Source of the DNA: Cyanidiococcus yangmingshanensis
Lineage: Eukaryota; Rhodophyta; Bangiophyceae; Cyanidiales; Cyanidiaceae
Assembly (NCBI GenBank): GCA_013995675.1
Contig: VWRR01000004.1
Location: forward strand, 124,001 to 188,000
Direction of reading: 5' to 3'
Length of the DNA stretch: 64,000 nucleotides
Position 1 is the first letter of the stretch; each line of letters begins with the position of its first letter. A program made the position numbers and the translations under genes. Below are positions 32,410 to 42,872 of the stretch, piece by piece. Under the pieces are notes generated by a model that saw only the letters and a list, made by a program, of their open reading frames with translations, was not told the DNA's origin and made no database searches.

Positions 32410-33588
32410 TCAAGAGGCTGCCGACTGGACGTACGATTCGCCGGCTTTGGTAATCGCCACAAGCTGACGGGCCCGCGAGCCATGACGAGCAGTGGCAATG
32501 TCGGCCGTCTCAAGTGTTGCGAAGGATTTGCGCTCGAGCCACCCGGTCAACATGCCTTTCACCATCGCCTGGCTCAATGCGTCCACCATGCTCTGAATTC
32601 GTTCTCGAGGTGCCCCCTCTAGCCAATGTATTAGATTGAATCCTTTCAGCGTCAATTCTCGTTCTACAAAGGCACTTGTGGACACCACAATCGGGTGGGT
32701 CGCGCGACGGCCACTATATGTGACCATCGTACCCGACGCTTGAAGGCAGTGGAGCATTTGGTTTGCTGATGCGCCACCGGCGCCGTTGAAGGCAAAACGG
32801 GGCATGCCTCGAGGTCCAGCGAGTTCCGACACCAGCTCCCGAAAGGCAGCTGTCTGCTGCGCGAAGGAACTACTCACGACGACGTCGCCGCCCAACGCTT
32901 TAATTCGTTCAGCAACCACAGCATATGGGTCTTCATTGCCACGAATAGGTTCGTCATCATCGAGCATTTCATTTTCGACGATAGAGACTGTCTTGATTCC
33001 TCGAATGCCGGCAAGCTGCACCAGCGCTAACCCAACTGCACTGCCAGCGTCATTCTGCACAATCGTGTCACCTGGTTGCAACGCATTGTCTTCTAGCAAC
33101 CGGTGCGCTATGGCTGGGGCTCCCAGTAGCGTCGCTGCCCGTTCAAGCATGCCCGGCACCTTGTCTTCGATCGCTTTGCGTAATGGCGCCGGAACAGCCA
33201 CCAACGCCCGTTTCGCTTCGGGCACGATGGCTTGGTCGCGCCAGGTGCCAGCCATTCCTGGCAACGCAAGCACCAAGTCACCAGCTTGAAAGGCGCTTCC
33301 TGGACCAGCATCAGTGATGCGAGCAATTCCTTCGGCGCCCGCCACCCCCGCGCTACGATACCCACGCTCGATCGCAGCGATATCATACAGAGTCAACGGA
33401 AACGCCAATAGTTCAACACGTGCCGCGCTCTGGGACAAAGCGACACTGAAATCCGCCTCATGACTGGGACGCCGTCGTAGAACCGTATCGATCGGACCAC
33501 TGCGCTCATAGAAAAGCTCCGTTGCAGCGTGCTTTGCGCTTCCGTACCGCCGCAGCACAGCAAGACGAAAGCTCGTTCCAGCTAGCAT
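32410..33588 (-). CDS. MECR: Mitochondrial trans-2-enoyl-CoA/ACP reductase (MECR/ETR1)
   Basis: An uninterrupted 392-aa protein of the medium-chain dehydrogenase fold. It contains SAGVAGAEGIARITDAGPGS, FQAGDLVLALPGMAGTWRDQ, LGAPAIAHRLLEDN and LQPGDTIVQNDAGSAVGLAL followed by VQLAGIRGIKTVSIVENE (the nucleotide-binding strand-loop). Then ALGGDVVVSS, ALNCVGG-like FAFNGAGGASANQMLHCLQA, SGTMVTYSGRRATHPIVVST, and GFNLIHWLEGAPRERIQSM. This order is that of MECR, the NADPH-dependent last step of mitochondrial fatty acid synthesis II, which feeds lipoate synthesis. Unlike zinc ADHs it lacks the catalytic Cys/His set. The ATG at 33588 gives an N-terminus (MLAGTSFRLAVLRRYGSAKH) suited to mitochondrial import. 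Confidence 0.87.
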   Translation of the reverse strand: MLAGTSFRLAVLRRYGSAKHAATELFYERSGPIDTVLRRRPSHEADFSVALSQSAARVELLAFPLTLYDIAAIERGYRSAGVAGAEGIARITDAGPGSAFQAGDLVLALPGMAGTWRDQAIVPEAKRALVAVPAPLRKAIEDKVPGMLERAATLLGAPAIAHRLLEDNALQPGDTIVQNDAGSAVGLALVQLAGIRGIKTVSIVENEMLDDDEPIRGNEDPYAVVAERIKALGGDVVVSSSFAQQTAAFRELVSELAGPRGMPRFAFNGAGGASANQMLHCLQASGTMVTYSGRRATHPIVVSTSAFVERELTLKGFNLIHWLEGAPRERIQSMVDALSQAMVKGMLTGWLERKSFATLETADIATARHGSRARQLVAITKAGESYVQSAAS

Positions 33589-34347
33589 GTGATCGACTAG
33601 ACAGACCTCAGTGGTTTGAAACTTGACGTCCCTGTGCCACCACAGACGTATCACTAGTCACTAATAAGTACACACACAACCAAAGACTTTCCGCAAACAC
33701 CTCAAAGACTATCTCGAAACGCAAAAACGCACCCCAAGTGGATCAACGGCAGACAGAGAGGTGTTATGGTCGACAGTCGTACGCCGTGGGGACGCCTCGC
33801 TCCGTCGCTGGATGAATCGATCCCCAGCGGCTGGCCATCGTTGAGGTCGCTGTTTCCAGACCGGCTTCGACGTCTCCATCACGCTGTCACCAACGCATAC
33901 GAATGAAATCAGTACCTTGTACGCCTCAATTCAGTAAATCGGTGTTCAACAACTCGCAGCGAGTTGCCCAGCAACAGTGGAGCATGAAAGAGGATGCCAT
34001 CGATTCGACAAGGGCCATCAGCCGTGATACAGCAGTGACTCGGTACGGCAATCCGTATACAGATACGCTCCAGCGACTGCGTATGGCTTGTCCAGGAGAC
34101 TTGCGCGGATTCCATGCCAACGTCCGACCTGATCGCGATGTGCTTGGTGGAAGCAGGACACGACGGATACCAAGTGCATGGCATGAACACTTTAAAAATG
34201 GATAGAATAGAACGAAATTGGATATGCGTTGCGCGGCCCCCAGACGGCCGGCCGGTACGGACTGCAGACGAACCTAACGCCGCGGTCGTCATCCTTGTTC
34301 GAGCCAAGTCGTTCGCAGAGCGGGAACCCATCGACCATGCTTTAGGA
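33589..34347. other. Intergenic, divergent promoters
   Basis: About 760 bases between the MECR and glucokinase starts. No gene or repeat recognised. Confidence 0.35.
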
Positions 34348-35614
34348 ATGCATCGATTCGTAGTGGCCGGTGATATTGGAGGGACGAATGCGCGCTTGGC
34401 GCTTTTTGATGCAACGGACTCGGATGAGGTCTGTGAACAGCAGTGCGTGCATCGAGCGTCGTATCGGAACGAGCAGTTCGCTCGTTTTCATGACGTCCTG
34501 GACGCTTTTCTGCAAGGAGGCGCGATCTCGGATCGAAATTCCCTCATTTTGCCTAGTGGCGATGTGTCTCGCAGTTGCCGGTCCGGTTGTGGGGGATCGG
34601 GTCTCCTTCACCAATAGGCAGCAGTGGATTCTGGACGCGAGCGAGTTGCGGGACGCTTTTCAGATTGATCGAGTTCGGTTCTTAAACGATTTCGTCTCCA
34701 ACGGCTATGGTTTGCTCACCCTAAATGAGTCGGAGGAATGTTTTGTGTTGCAACGCGGTGAACCTAGTGCTGGCGATCCGAAAGCTTGTGTTGGTGCAGG
34801 GACTGGCCTCGGAGAGTGCTTCCTGACATCGAGCCAGCGACCGGTCGGAGTCGCGCCGAACGCAACCCCACAGTACGATGCCTATCCCACTGAGGGTGGT
34901 CACGTTGATTTTGCTCCGTTGAATGAGTTAGAGATGGAGCTCCTGCGCTATTTGCAAGACAAGTTCGGCGATAGCGGCCACCGAGTCTCCGTGGAGCGCG
35001 TCGTCAGTGGCCGAGGCCTCGTGAATCTGTACGAATTTCTACGACAAAAATACCCTGACAAGGTTCAGCCGAGCGTTGATCGAGCAATCTTAGAGGCAAA
35101 TGACGGTGCGGCCACGGTGGCGCGCTACGTCTACGAGTGTGGTCTCTGTGCTCAGGCGATGCGAATGATGATGGATATCTACGGCACGGAATGCGGCAAC
35201 GCAGCCCTCAAGTACTTACCCTTTGGAGGATTCTACATCGCTGGTGGGATCGCACCGAAAAACCTCGAGTGGCTTCAGGAGGGGAAATCCGACTTTCTGA
35301 AGCGTTTTCGAGAAAAGGGTCGTGTAAGCACGATCTTGCGACGAATTCCAATCAAAGTAATTCTGGCAGAGGATCTCGGGCTTCGTGGTGCTCATGTCGT
35401 GGCCGCTCGGATGGCTGCGGACGTCCGTCAACCATCGGCTGCCACCGAGGTGGTGCAGAAGAGGAAAAGATCCTGGAGTGCGTCGCGGGCACGGTTCATC
35501 GAGCACACAGAGCGCCTCATCTACATAGCTGGTTTGACGGGGATCCTCGGTTCTTGCGTCTATACGGCAGCGTCACTGTGCTGGTGGCACTATCAGCGGT
35601 TGCGACGATCTTGA
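34348..35614 (+). CDS. glk: Bacterial-type glucokinase (Glk) with C-terminal hydrophobic anchor
   Basis: ATP-dependent glucose phosphorylation, Glk family (ROK-related, PF02685 type). Motifs: VAGDIGGTNARLALFDATD (phosphate-1), MCLAVAGPVVGDRVSFTN, NDFVSNGYGLLTLNE, GAGTGLGECFL (phosphate-2), TEGGHVDFAPLNELEMELLR, GHRVSVERVVSGRGLVNLYE and PFGGFYIAGGIAPKN (adenosine site). One +1 step near 34552 joins the first ~68 codons to the rest. After the catalytic domain ends near residue ~365 there is a basic segment (KRKRSWSASRARFIEHTER) and then IYIAGLTGILGSCVYTAASL, a single hydrophobic helix followed by CWWHYQRLRRS. This looks like a tail anchor for an outer organelle or ER membrane, unusual for the family. 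Cytosol-facing location is inferred. Confidence 0.87.
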
Positions 35615-36368
35615 TGGATCGTTTGCGAGCAGACCTACGAACGGTCCATGGTCATGCGCGGTCACCAGCGGTATTTGGCGATCCTTGCCCTCGAAGGATC
35701 CGTTGCTGCTTGTGCGTCTGCTATACGGACAGAAAAGGAGACGCACGTTCGTGCAGCGGACGATAATCCTCTGACGAGGTCCATCCTGGGGCGCGCCATG
35801 CCCGCTTTCGGACCTATTCTTCCAGGAGACAAGCGCACGGATTCGGAATGGATGCTTTGTAGAGAGCTCGTTTCGGACCAATACAGCAGCGCAGGCCGTT
35901 GGGTACGTCTTGCAACGGTATGTATCATACTGGCGTGTGGCCGGAGAGTCCTTCTGCGGTTCGCTTTAAAAGCTATCGAGTGAGCTGAGGCTCCAGCTCA
36001 TCCTTGCACAGCACATTCGCTAGACAGCCTTTCAACAAGCCGACGCGTTTGCAACGATATCGACACGACACCGTCCTAGGTAACCTGTTCCATTGGGCGC
36101 GATGCACTCGTCCAGGCGATCAGTCCTCTATGAGCAGAGCTAATGGCCCGAACTTGCTTGCTTTAGCCAATCCAGAAGGACCTTTGACCATATCTGTCGA
36201 TTGATGTAGTGCTGGAGGACATGGAACGCTGGACGCTATCTCCAAAGAGAATCCGGAAGAAATACGTGAACACTGCTAGGTGTGATCGAGCTCTACGCTC
36301 GTCCCCCGTACTTTCCCACTTTTACCGAACGCTGTGTCAGATTTAGGCTGTCCTATTTCCTCAATCCG
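35615..36368. other. Intergenic, ~750 bases
   Basis: Between glucokinase and the deaminase (convergent). A forward frame 35648-35983 ending in a hydrophobic stretch (VRLATVCIILACG) is open, but I cannot support it as a gene. The 15-mer tcgattgatgtagtg lies at 36197-36211 and recurs at 46321. Confidence 0.3.
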
Positions 36369-36965
36369 CTAATACAGCTCTGTGAAACCTTGTCGGAGCG
36401 CCTCTATATACTCCTTAAACGGCATCTGGTGCTCGGCTAGATAGACGCGCTCTTCCTTCAACCCGACTACGCCTTGGCTGCTGCGAAAATGTTGGTGCAG
36501 TTTTGCGTCATCGAAACCTGCCATTGCGGCATCCTCACTCTCAGAGGCGTACCAAAAGCGCGGTATTTTCGCCCAAATAACTGCACAGTAACACATTGGA
36601 CACGGATAGCAGGAGGTATAGAGCTCACAATCAGAAAGGTCGCGTCGCTGAAGGTGCCGCGCGGCCTCCCGAGTCGCCACCATTTCGGCGTGTGCAGTGG
36701 GATCCTGCAGTTCGAGTACGCGATTGTGGCTGACGGCAACTACCTCAACAAGAGGTTGCCGGCTTTCATCAATGGCGGCGGGTAGGCGTCGAACAATGAC
36801 CGCTCCAAAAGGTCCTCCCGAACGCTTTCGAACTGCTTCCCGTGCCTGGTGAACCGCATGTCTCAGCAAAAACTGGGCTGTTGATTGATCGCTTGAAAGC
36901 AACTGACCCGGAAAGAGTGTGCCAAGTTCCTGAGTGCCATCACTCGTGCTCCAAGCACGTTCCAT
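36369..36965 (-). CDS. Guanine-deaminase-like cytidine-deaminase-fold protein
   Basis: An uninterrupted 198-aa enzyme of the CMP/dCMP deaminase superfamily. It carries the zinc motifs: TAHAEMVATREAARH (HAE, ligand His and catalytic Glu) and YTSCYPCPMCYCAVIWA (PCxxC, the two ligand cysteines). The flanks SGGPFGAVIVRR, VVAVSHNRVLELQDP and AGFDDAKLHQHF with the end HQMPFKEYIEALRQGFTELY fit the GuaD/tRNA-deaminase-like subgroup, where GFDD is typical of bacterial and plant guanine deaminases. It likely converts guanine to xanthine in purine salvage/catabolism. The first ATG is at 36965; the open frame upstream (GTG) is not needed. Confidence 0.85.
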   Translation of the reverse strand: MERAWSTSDGTQELGTLFPGQLLSSDQSTAQFLLRHAVHQAREAVRKRSGGPFGAVIVRRLPAAIDESRQPLVEVVAVSHNRVLELQDPTAHAEMVATREAARHLQRRDLSDCELYTSCYPCPMCYCAVIWAKIPRFWYASESEDAAMAGFDDAKLHQHFRSSQGVVGLKEERVYLAEHQMPFKEYIEALRQGFTELY

Positions 36966-37987
36966 ACGAAGCGACACCAGAGGCCGCTGACCAACGCTGC
37001 GTCGCGTCTGTATCTAGCTCAAAACCTGCTGCTCCGCCGAATCCTACCTAGTTCCCCTATCCTAAACAAAACGGTGAAGTAGTTATCCCTGGGCAATTGA
37101 GACGCGAAACACCCACTTCTATCGACTCGCTCAAAAACTGCTCTGTTTCAATAGTATCAGAATGCGTTTCTTGGAGCCTGGCGGATCCAGACCCTGATCC
37201 GAAGCGAGCCTGTTGTTCTCGACAACGACTCCTGAACCATCGAGTCTCTCGTGCGTTGTATCGTCTTGGTCCAAAAGTTAATTGAGTTCGATCGATCTGG
37301 TTTCAGGACGGTTTCCTTCGCTGGGGAAGGCGTTCGGGAAACCCGCTAGACCTGCAACGAGCCAGCTGTGCTTTTCGAAGCGACGCTGCGGTGCGTTGAC
37401 TCCGACGAACGAGAGATAAGTTTACAACGCTTCAGATCGCGCACTCGCTCAACTGGAAGAGGTTTAGGCTGAAAGACTCTTGGGTGAGGCCGTTCGGGAA
37501 CAAGTCATCGCATACACTCCTGGTCGTCTGGGTGGCTGTGAGCGCCTCGCTGGTTGCGTCCACTGCAGCAGCAGCCGTGCCTATCGTTCGGCGCGTCCAA
37601 ACTGCCCAGCTTTGGAGACGTTGAAAACTGCTTCATCAGCAAACCAATCAATTTGTTCTCAGGGGAAGTTTGTGTTCGCTGAATAGAGACTAGATCTATT
37701 TGTGGGAGAGCCGGCTGTTGTAAATATCCTGCGAGCTATCGTGAGGTCTCGTTCAAAACGGGTCACGAGACCCGACTGTAGCACCGAAGCTCGCCGGTAG
37801 AGAAACCCCTCAACTTGACTGGCCTCCATAAACAGGAGGTATCCGCTCAACTGGACTGCATTCTCAAAGAGAGAGGGATCGTAGACACAACGCCTAACCT
37901 GCTCGAGAACGCAACTGCAGCATCTCGCTGCCTTTCCAGTTCATTAGACGCTGATCTGCAGGCCAATTTTCGGCGCTATCACCGAAC
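36966..37987. other. Intergenic, ~1 kb, divergent promoters
   Basis: Between the deaminase and V-ATPase subunit d starts. Some open frames (37480-37686, 37815-38126) but none is protein-like. No RNA gene recognised. Confidence 0.35.
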
Positions 37988-39037
37988 ATGGACATGCTCA
38001 CCTTTAATGCAGACAATGGGTATCTTGAGGCGGTTGTGCGAGGTCTTAAAGCCTCGCTCCTGCGTCGCAATGATTACACAAACCTGGCCCAGTGCGAAAA
38101 CCTGGAGGATGTGCGAACGATTTTGAATAGTACGGATTACGCTCCGTGGCTGCAAAATGAGCCGGCACCGTTACAGACACAAGCACTTTTCGACTGTCTC
38201 ACAGAGCGACTAGTGCATGATTATCGGAGCGTTCGCTCTCAGGCCTATGCACCACTGTCCACGTTTCTCGACTATATCACGTATCCTTATATGATTGATA
38301 ACCTGGTGCTTCTGCTGATGGGGGTACTAAGGAATCGCGATCTAGGTGAAGTCTTGGACAAGTGCCACCCACTTGGTCTCTTTGAGGGAATGGCTACCCT
38401 AGCAGTGGTCACCTCTCCCGAGGAGCTCTATCGAGAGATCCTCGTGGATACTCCGTTGGCTCCATACTTTGCGGAATGCGTTAGTGTCCATGACTTGACC
38501 GAAATGAATGTGGAAATTATTCGCAATCTGCTCTACAAAGCGTACCTCGCTGACTTTTATCACCTCTGTGTCAAGCGGATCGGTGGCACTACTGGCGCTG
38601 TGATGGCGTCCCTAATCTCTTTTGAGGCAGACCGTCGAGTGATCAACATTACCCTCAACTCGCTGGATACAGCGTTGCGTAAGGACGAGCGGGTAGCGCT
38701 CTTTCCGCGCTTACCAGGCGGACTGGACGACGAGGTGGTGTACCGACTAGGCAGGGCGGATGATTTGCAGGCCGTCGCGCTGGCGATGGACTTGAGCGGG
38801 ACGTATCGTGCGCTCTTCCAGCAAGCGGCTGAGCGCGAGGATCATAGCCTTGAAGACCAGTTTCTGGAGCACGAAATGAAGTTGCTGCGAGAGGCTTTCG
38901 ATGTGCAATTCCACTACGGTGTATTCTATGCATACTTCCGAATGCGAGAGCAAGAGATCCGGAATCTGACATGGATTGGTGAATGCATCACCCAGAAACA
39001 GTATGCTCATGCGAGCCGGGTCGTACCCATTCTCTGA
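37988..39037 (+). CDS. VMA6: V-type H+-ATPase subunit d (VMA6)
   Basis: An uninterrupted 349-aa protein, almost the length of yeast Vma6 (345). It contains FNADNGYLEAVVRGLKASLL followed by RRNDYTNL, ILNSTDYAPWLQNEP, LDYITYPYMIDNLVLLLMGV, GLFEGMATLAVVTSPEELYR, MNVEIIRNLLYKAYLADFYH, EADRRVINITLNSLDT, KDERVALFPR and FYAYFRMREQEIRNLTWIGE followed by CITQ. Subunit d couples the central stalk to the c-ring of the vacuolar proton pump, so it sits on the cytosolic face of the vacuole/endosome. An acid-dwelling alga needs strong proton pumping, though this subunit is universal. The start is the first ATG of MDMLTFNADNG. Confidence 0.95.
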   Translation: MDMLTFNADNGYLEAVVRGLKASLLRRNDYTNLAQCENLEDVRTILNSTDYAPWLQNEPAPLQTQALFDCLTERLVHDYRSVRSQAYAPLSTFLDYITYPYMIDNLVLLLMGVLRNRDLGEVLDKCHPLGLFEGMATLAVVTSPEELYREILVDTPLAPYFAECVSVHDLTEMNVEIIRNLLYKAYLADFYHLCVKRIGGTTGAVMASLISFEADRRVINITLNSLDTALRKDERVALFPRLPGGLDDEVVYRLGRADDLQAVALAMDLSGTYRALFQQAAEREDHSLEDQFLEHEMKLLREAFDVQFHYGVFYAYFRMREQEIRNLTWIGECITQKQYAHASRVVPIL

Positions 39038-39683
39038 GGATTTGGAAGCGAGCGGAGCGCGAGCAAAGTTAGATCGTTACAACCAAGTTGGCGATCGGCT
39101 CGTCCCGACAAGTATCTTTCGACACGAGGGTTGCCTCTGGTTTCCTGAAAGGGTGTTTGGGTTGGAGAGCCCGTGCCGATGGGCGTCTCTTCCGCTGGAT
39201 GCAGTCCTGAGTCATCCGTAACCGTGTTGGTAGTGGGTATCGAGCTCAAGCTCGCCATGGATTTGCTCACTGTGTCTCTTCTTGATGTGCAAGACAGCGT
39301 TCAAAAGTGGCCATGAAAAGGCCGTTAGATGGGTCAATCAGTCGCGTGCGTGAAACCGTACTGCCTATCCTGCCTGTATGTCAACAAATGCATGCGTATT
39401 CAGCAGGCGAGACGTTTCCTCAGCAGAGCGACTGCTGACGCAGTGAGCGAGCGCGTCAACGGGGATACCAGCTGATACCGCGGAGGAGAACGACGCGCCT
39501 GTCAAGTGGCGATCGCATCGCGCAGGCCCCGGCAAAAGCCAGCGCACGACCATAGCGTTGCATCGGTTACGCGATGCGCTGGACGCTGGGTCACCAATGA
39601 GGCTTGCATAACAGGCGGGAACAATCATGCTAGGGAGATATCAGTTGCCTAGCTGCTCCGACGCTTGACGCGATGTATCGGTC
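39038..39683. other. Intergenic between convergent genes
   Basis: About 650 bases of 3' flank. No supported feature. Confidence 0.35.
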
Positions 39684-41466
39684 TTAGGCACCCGAGGAGG
39701 CCGCATCGTGCGTCGTTGTGCTGGATCCGTCCTGGCCTGGCAACCGCACCAGACGAGGCACATTCAGATGACCCATTGGCACCTGCGTGGTGTCCGTCAT
39801 GAGACTCTCTGTGGATGACTTTTGAAAGGAGCTCGTCAGGACCGATCGCTCCTTTTCAATATGCGATTGGTTTGAGCTCTGTCCAGCCGTCTCACTAGGA
39901 GAGCTGAAGGGCTCGCCTGATACCTCGGTGCTTGCCACCGAGCCAGCACACATGTGCAGGGCACGCAGCAGGGCCCCCCGAGATTGCGTATCCTTCAGAG
40001 CAGTCGCCATTGCACCTGTGATAGCCATTGCTGCATCCTCGCCCTCAATGCCCACGCTGGCCAGAAGCGGCCTTAGGAAGCCCTCCAGCAGTCGCGGTGA
40101 CGGATCTATCGGCGCCGAGGCCGCAGCCAGAGGGATCGAGCGCCCGTCTACTCCAGCGTGCGGTCCGTGTTGGCCCTCGAGTACACCAGGCTGGGCGCAC
40201 TCATCGGCACCTACAATCTGCTTGGCGCCTGCTGAAGTGCCACCACCGACCTCAGCTGGCGAGCGCTGCGTTCCGAGTGCCTCTGCATTCAGTTCAGCGT
40301 GTCTGCTGGGCCCCGTTGGAGATGTCATCTGGATCGATAGGCGTCAGACTCATCGCATACATCTTGCGCAGTTGTGTTAATTCATTCCTCGTTTCAATGT
40401 ATTTCCGCTCCAGCTCCATGATCGCTTGCTCCAGGCTCTCCAGGTAAACTTTCTTGCGAAAGCGCGAAACCGCCGCTGTTTCCCGATTCTTGGCAATTCG
40501 CCGTCGTGATGGCGTCAGTGAACTCCATTCGCCCTGTGATACCTCTCGGCCGAGGGTCGCATGATTGCACGAGCCCAACGCTGCACCACATTGGCCACAG
40601 GCACCCCGCATTTTCCGCCGAAGCTCATCCACATACTGGCCACTCACCTGCCGTGCATAGCGCCGACATTCCTCCAGTGCCATGCCCGGCATCGAGGGCT
40701 CGATACCCAGATGCAGCGGTAACTTGGACGAGTCCTGATCCAGCACGTATCGGACACTGTCTCGTGACAACGCAGGGGATGAGAGGGCGTCCAATGTCGC
40801 CGCTACATCTTCTGGTGCCGCTGCTGCGAGTAGAGGCTCTGTCGATTTTTGTACGGGTGGCGCGCTGATGGCGGCGAGCGGAGCCGCGCCAGATACTCCC
40901 AAGAAGTCCTTCTGATGATGCTCCTGAATAGCCGCCAAGAAGCGTGGAGTGTTGGTATTCTGGCCAAACTCGGCAATTGTCTGCACCATGCGCAGCTCTG
41001 CTTCTGATATGGCAGCGGAAACAGCGCCAGATGGGGTCAACGCAGCCGCTGGCGTCATCACGTCGTTCGCGGGGAGCAGTGGCGGCAAATCGCTCAAGTC
41101 GAGCCGCTCGCAACGTAGCCCCCGCAAGTGCAACCAGGTATCACCTTCCTCTTCGCTCAGTCGCCGTTTTTTCTGGTTCCAAAACTTAAGGCTTCGCGCA
41201 TCGAAAGGATCACGGGAGCCGCTGCTCGGACTCGCGGTCCACTCGCCACTAGCTGCCTGCGGATAGCGCGCCACGTCACCGTTGACCACACGCCCAGCCC
41301 GGTCCTGCTCCTCCCAGGACTCCCGAGCGGCATCGAAAGCCCCTGAACTCGGGCGATGATTCATTCCCGACATATGCGAAGCAACTCTCTGCATACGCCG
41401 GTGACTCGAACTCGTATTCGTGGTACACACCCTCACTCGAACGTGTCGGAGGAGAAATGCGCGCAT
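39684..41466 (-). CDS. bZIP transcription factor
   Basis: The frame 41466-40294 ends with a bZIP domain: SRRRIAKNRETAAVSRFRKK (basic region with N-x7-R) followed by a zipper with heptad leucines YLESLEQAIMELERKYIETR then NELTQLRKMY. N-terminal regions are Ala/Ser/Pro-rich with a CGQCGAALGSCNH patch (about 60 residues before the basic region) that could bind a metal. If the frame steps +1 near 40325 it continues into the 39684 frame, a Ser/Thr/Gly-rich C-terminal region containing LLEGFLRPLLASVGIEGEDA, giving ~590 aa. The step fits the pattern of the window, but the downstream frame could also be a separate reading. Several ATGs lie near the 5' end; the true start is uncertain. DNA-binding role firm, target unknown. 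Confidence 0.75.
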
Positions 41467-42872
41467 TCAGCGCCACGTGTCGACGACGCGCGCTTCGGCG
41501 CCTTCGGGTCGCGAGTCGCCGCCGCGGCCAGGGGCCACCCGTTCTGTGTCGCGCGAGCGCCTGCCGATGATCGGGGAACGCCATGGCGAGCCACGATCTT
41601 TTCATAATCAGACATCTATGGATAAAGAAGACATAAGGTGGATGCAACCCCGGTTCGCGGGTGTGCTGGCCACAGCGGCGTCTCGGTGCTCGGATGCCCT
41701 TGGCGGCGGGCTCGCTCCGAGGCCGCAGCGTTGGATCCAGCTGGCACGGCGAGAGCCTCCTTTCGAGGGTGATGGACGCAAGCTGTTGGTGCATTTGCCA
41801 TGGTTTGCTTTGTGAAGGTCACACGGCTCCGCTCGAGACCAGTCGAATGGCAACATTGAGGTCTAGGCAGCGTATGCATATCTATGGCAAGCGGAGACGT
41901 GCACGCACCGGTGCGTGGATGGGATGGCGCCGTATCGTGCATCGCTTGCAGCGGATACAGGGCTGCAGTCTGTATCGATCCAAAATGGGATGGCATGGAC
42001 CGTAAGCATACATGGTGTGGGTGATCGGCGGACCCGCGACCTCTTCGTCTGCATGCGGGCATGAATGCCTGTCGCTTGGTGGGTCACCAGCCACGTACCT
42101 GTATGGGTGCACAGTTAGCCTTTTCATGACTTCAGAAAATAAAGGCAAAAACCTTGGGATCGAGGCCGCTAAGGAAAATGTCCGGAGAGCATCTGTATGA
42201 GGGTTGTCGGTAAAAACGGAACGGATGGAATGCGCGAATGCGAATGTGGTAGCCATTGCAGCGTTCTGTCGCGCATTTGATGGATGCTGCTCGTGATAAG
42301 GGAATGAGACGTTTTCGCTTTCCGATCATAACCGCATTCCAGGCTGCTTGTGTGTGAGGTATTCGCGTATATCATCTCAGTGGGTGAATTGTTCTATCTT
42401 TGCGTGTGACTCGCTTGTGGCTTGCGACTCGTCCATTCAACGTGTCGCTCGAGCATCACCGTGTTCATGCTTTGCATCGATTCAGGTGCGCTGACGTGCA
42501 TCATGACTGCATCGTGCACTCCAGGCATGAAAACGAGAAGCGTGCCTCGTTCATCGACATGAGCTCGAGAGACTGTGTTGCGTACGGCTGTTTTTCATGC
42601 TTTGACGCAGACCATTATGATGCTGGTCGTTCCAGGGCCTCCATTCTGTCCGAGGGACCTGTTTGCGGATCGATACTGCCCACGCGGACAGTGTCCGAGG
42701 CATCTGCACGCTGATGAAAGCACAGACACTCGAGCTTGAGCGCTTCGGCGTCGTTGCACCCAACGACGCACCATTGACTGGAGCGACTTGTCCACAGGTA
42801 TCAGCCCTGAAGGGTGCACTCCGAACGGGCTTGTAAACGAGCATATAGGAGTTAGAATCACCGAGTGCGACG
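41467..42872. other. Intergenic, ~1.4 kb, divergent promoters
   Basis: Upstream of the bZIP and AGM1 genes. It holds tgcatgc/catgcat-rich stretches (e.g. 42005-42075) and overlapping weak open frames in all directions. No gene or RNA supported. Confidence 0.35.
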
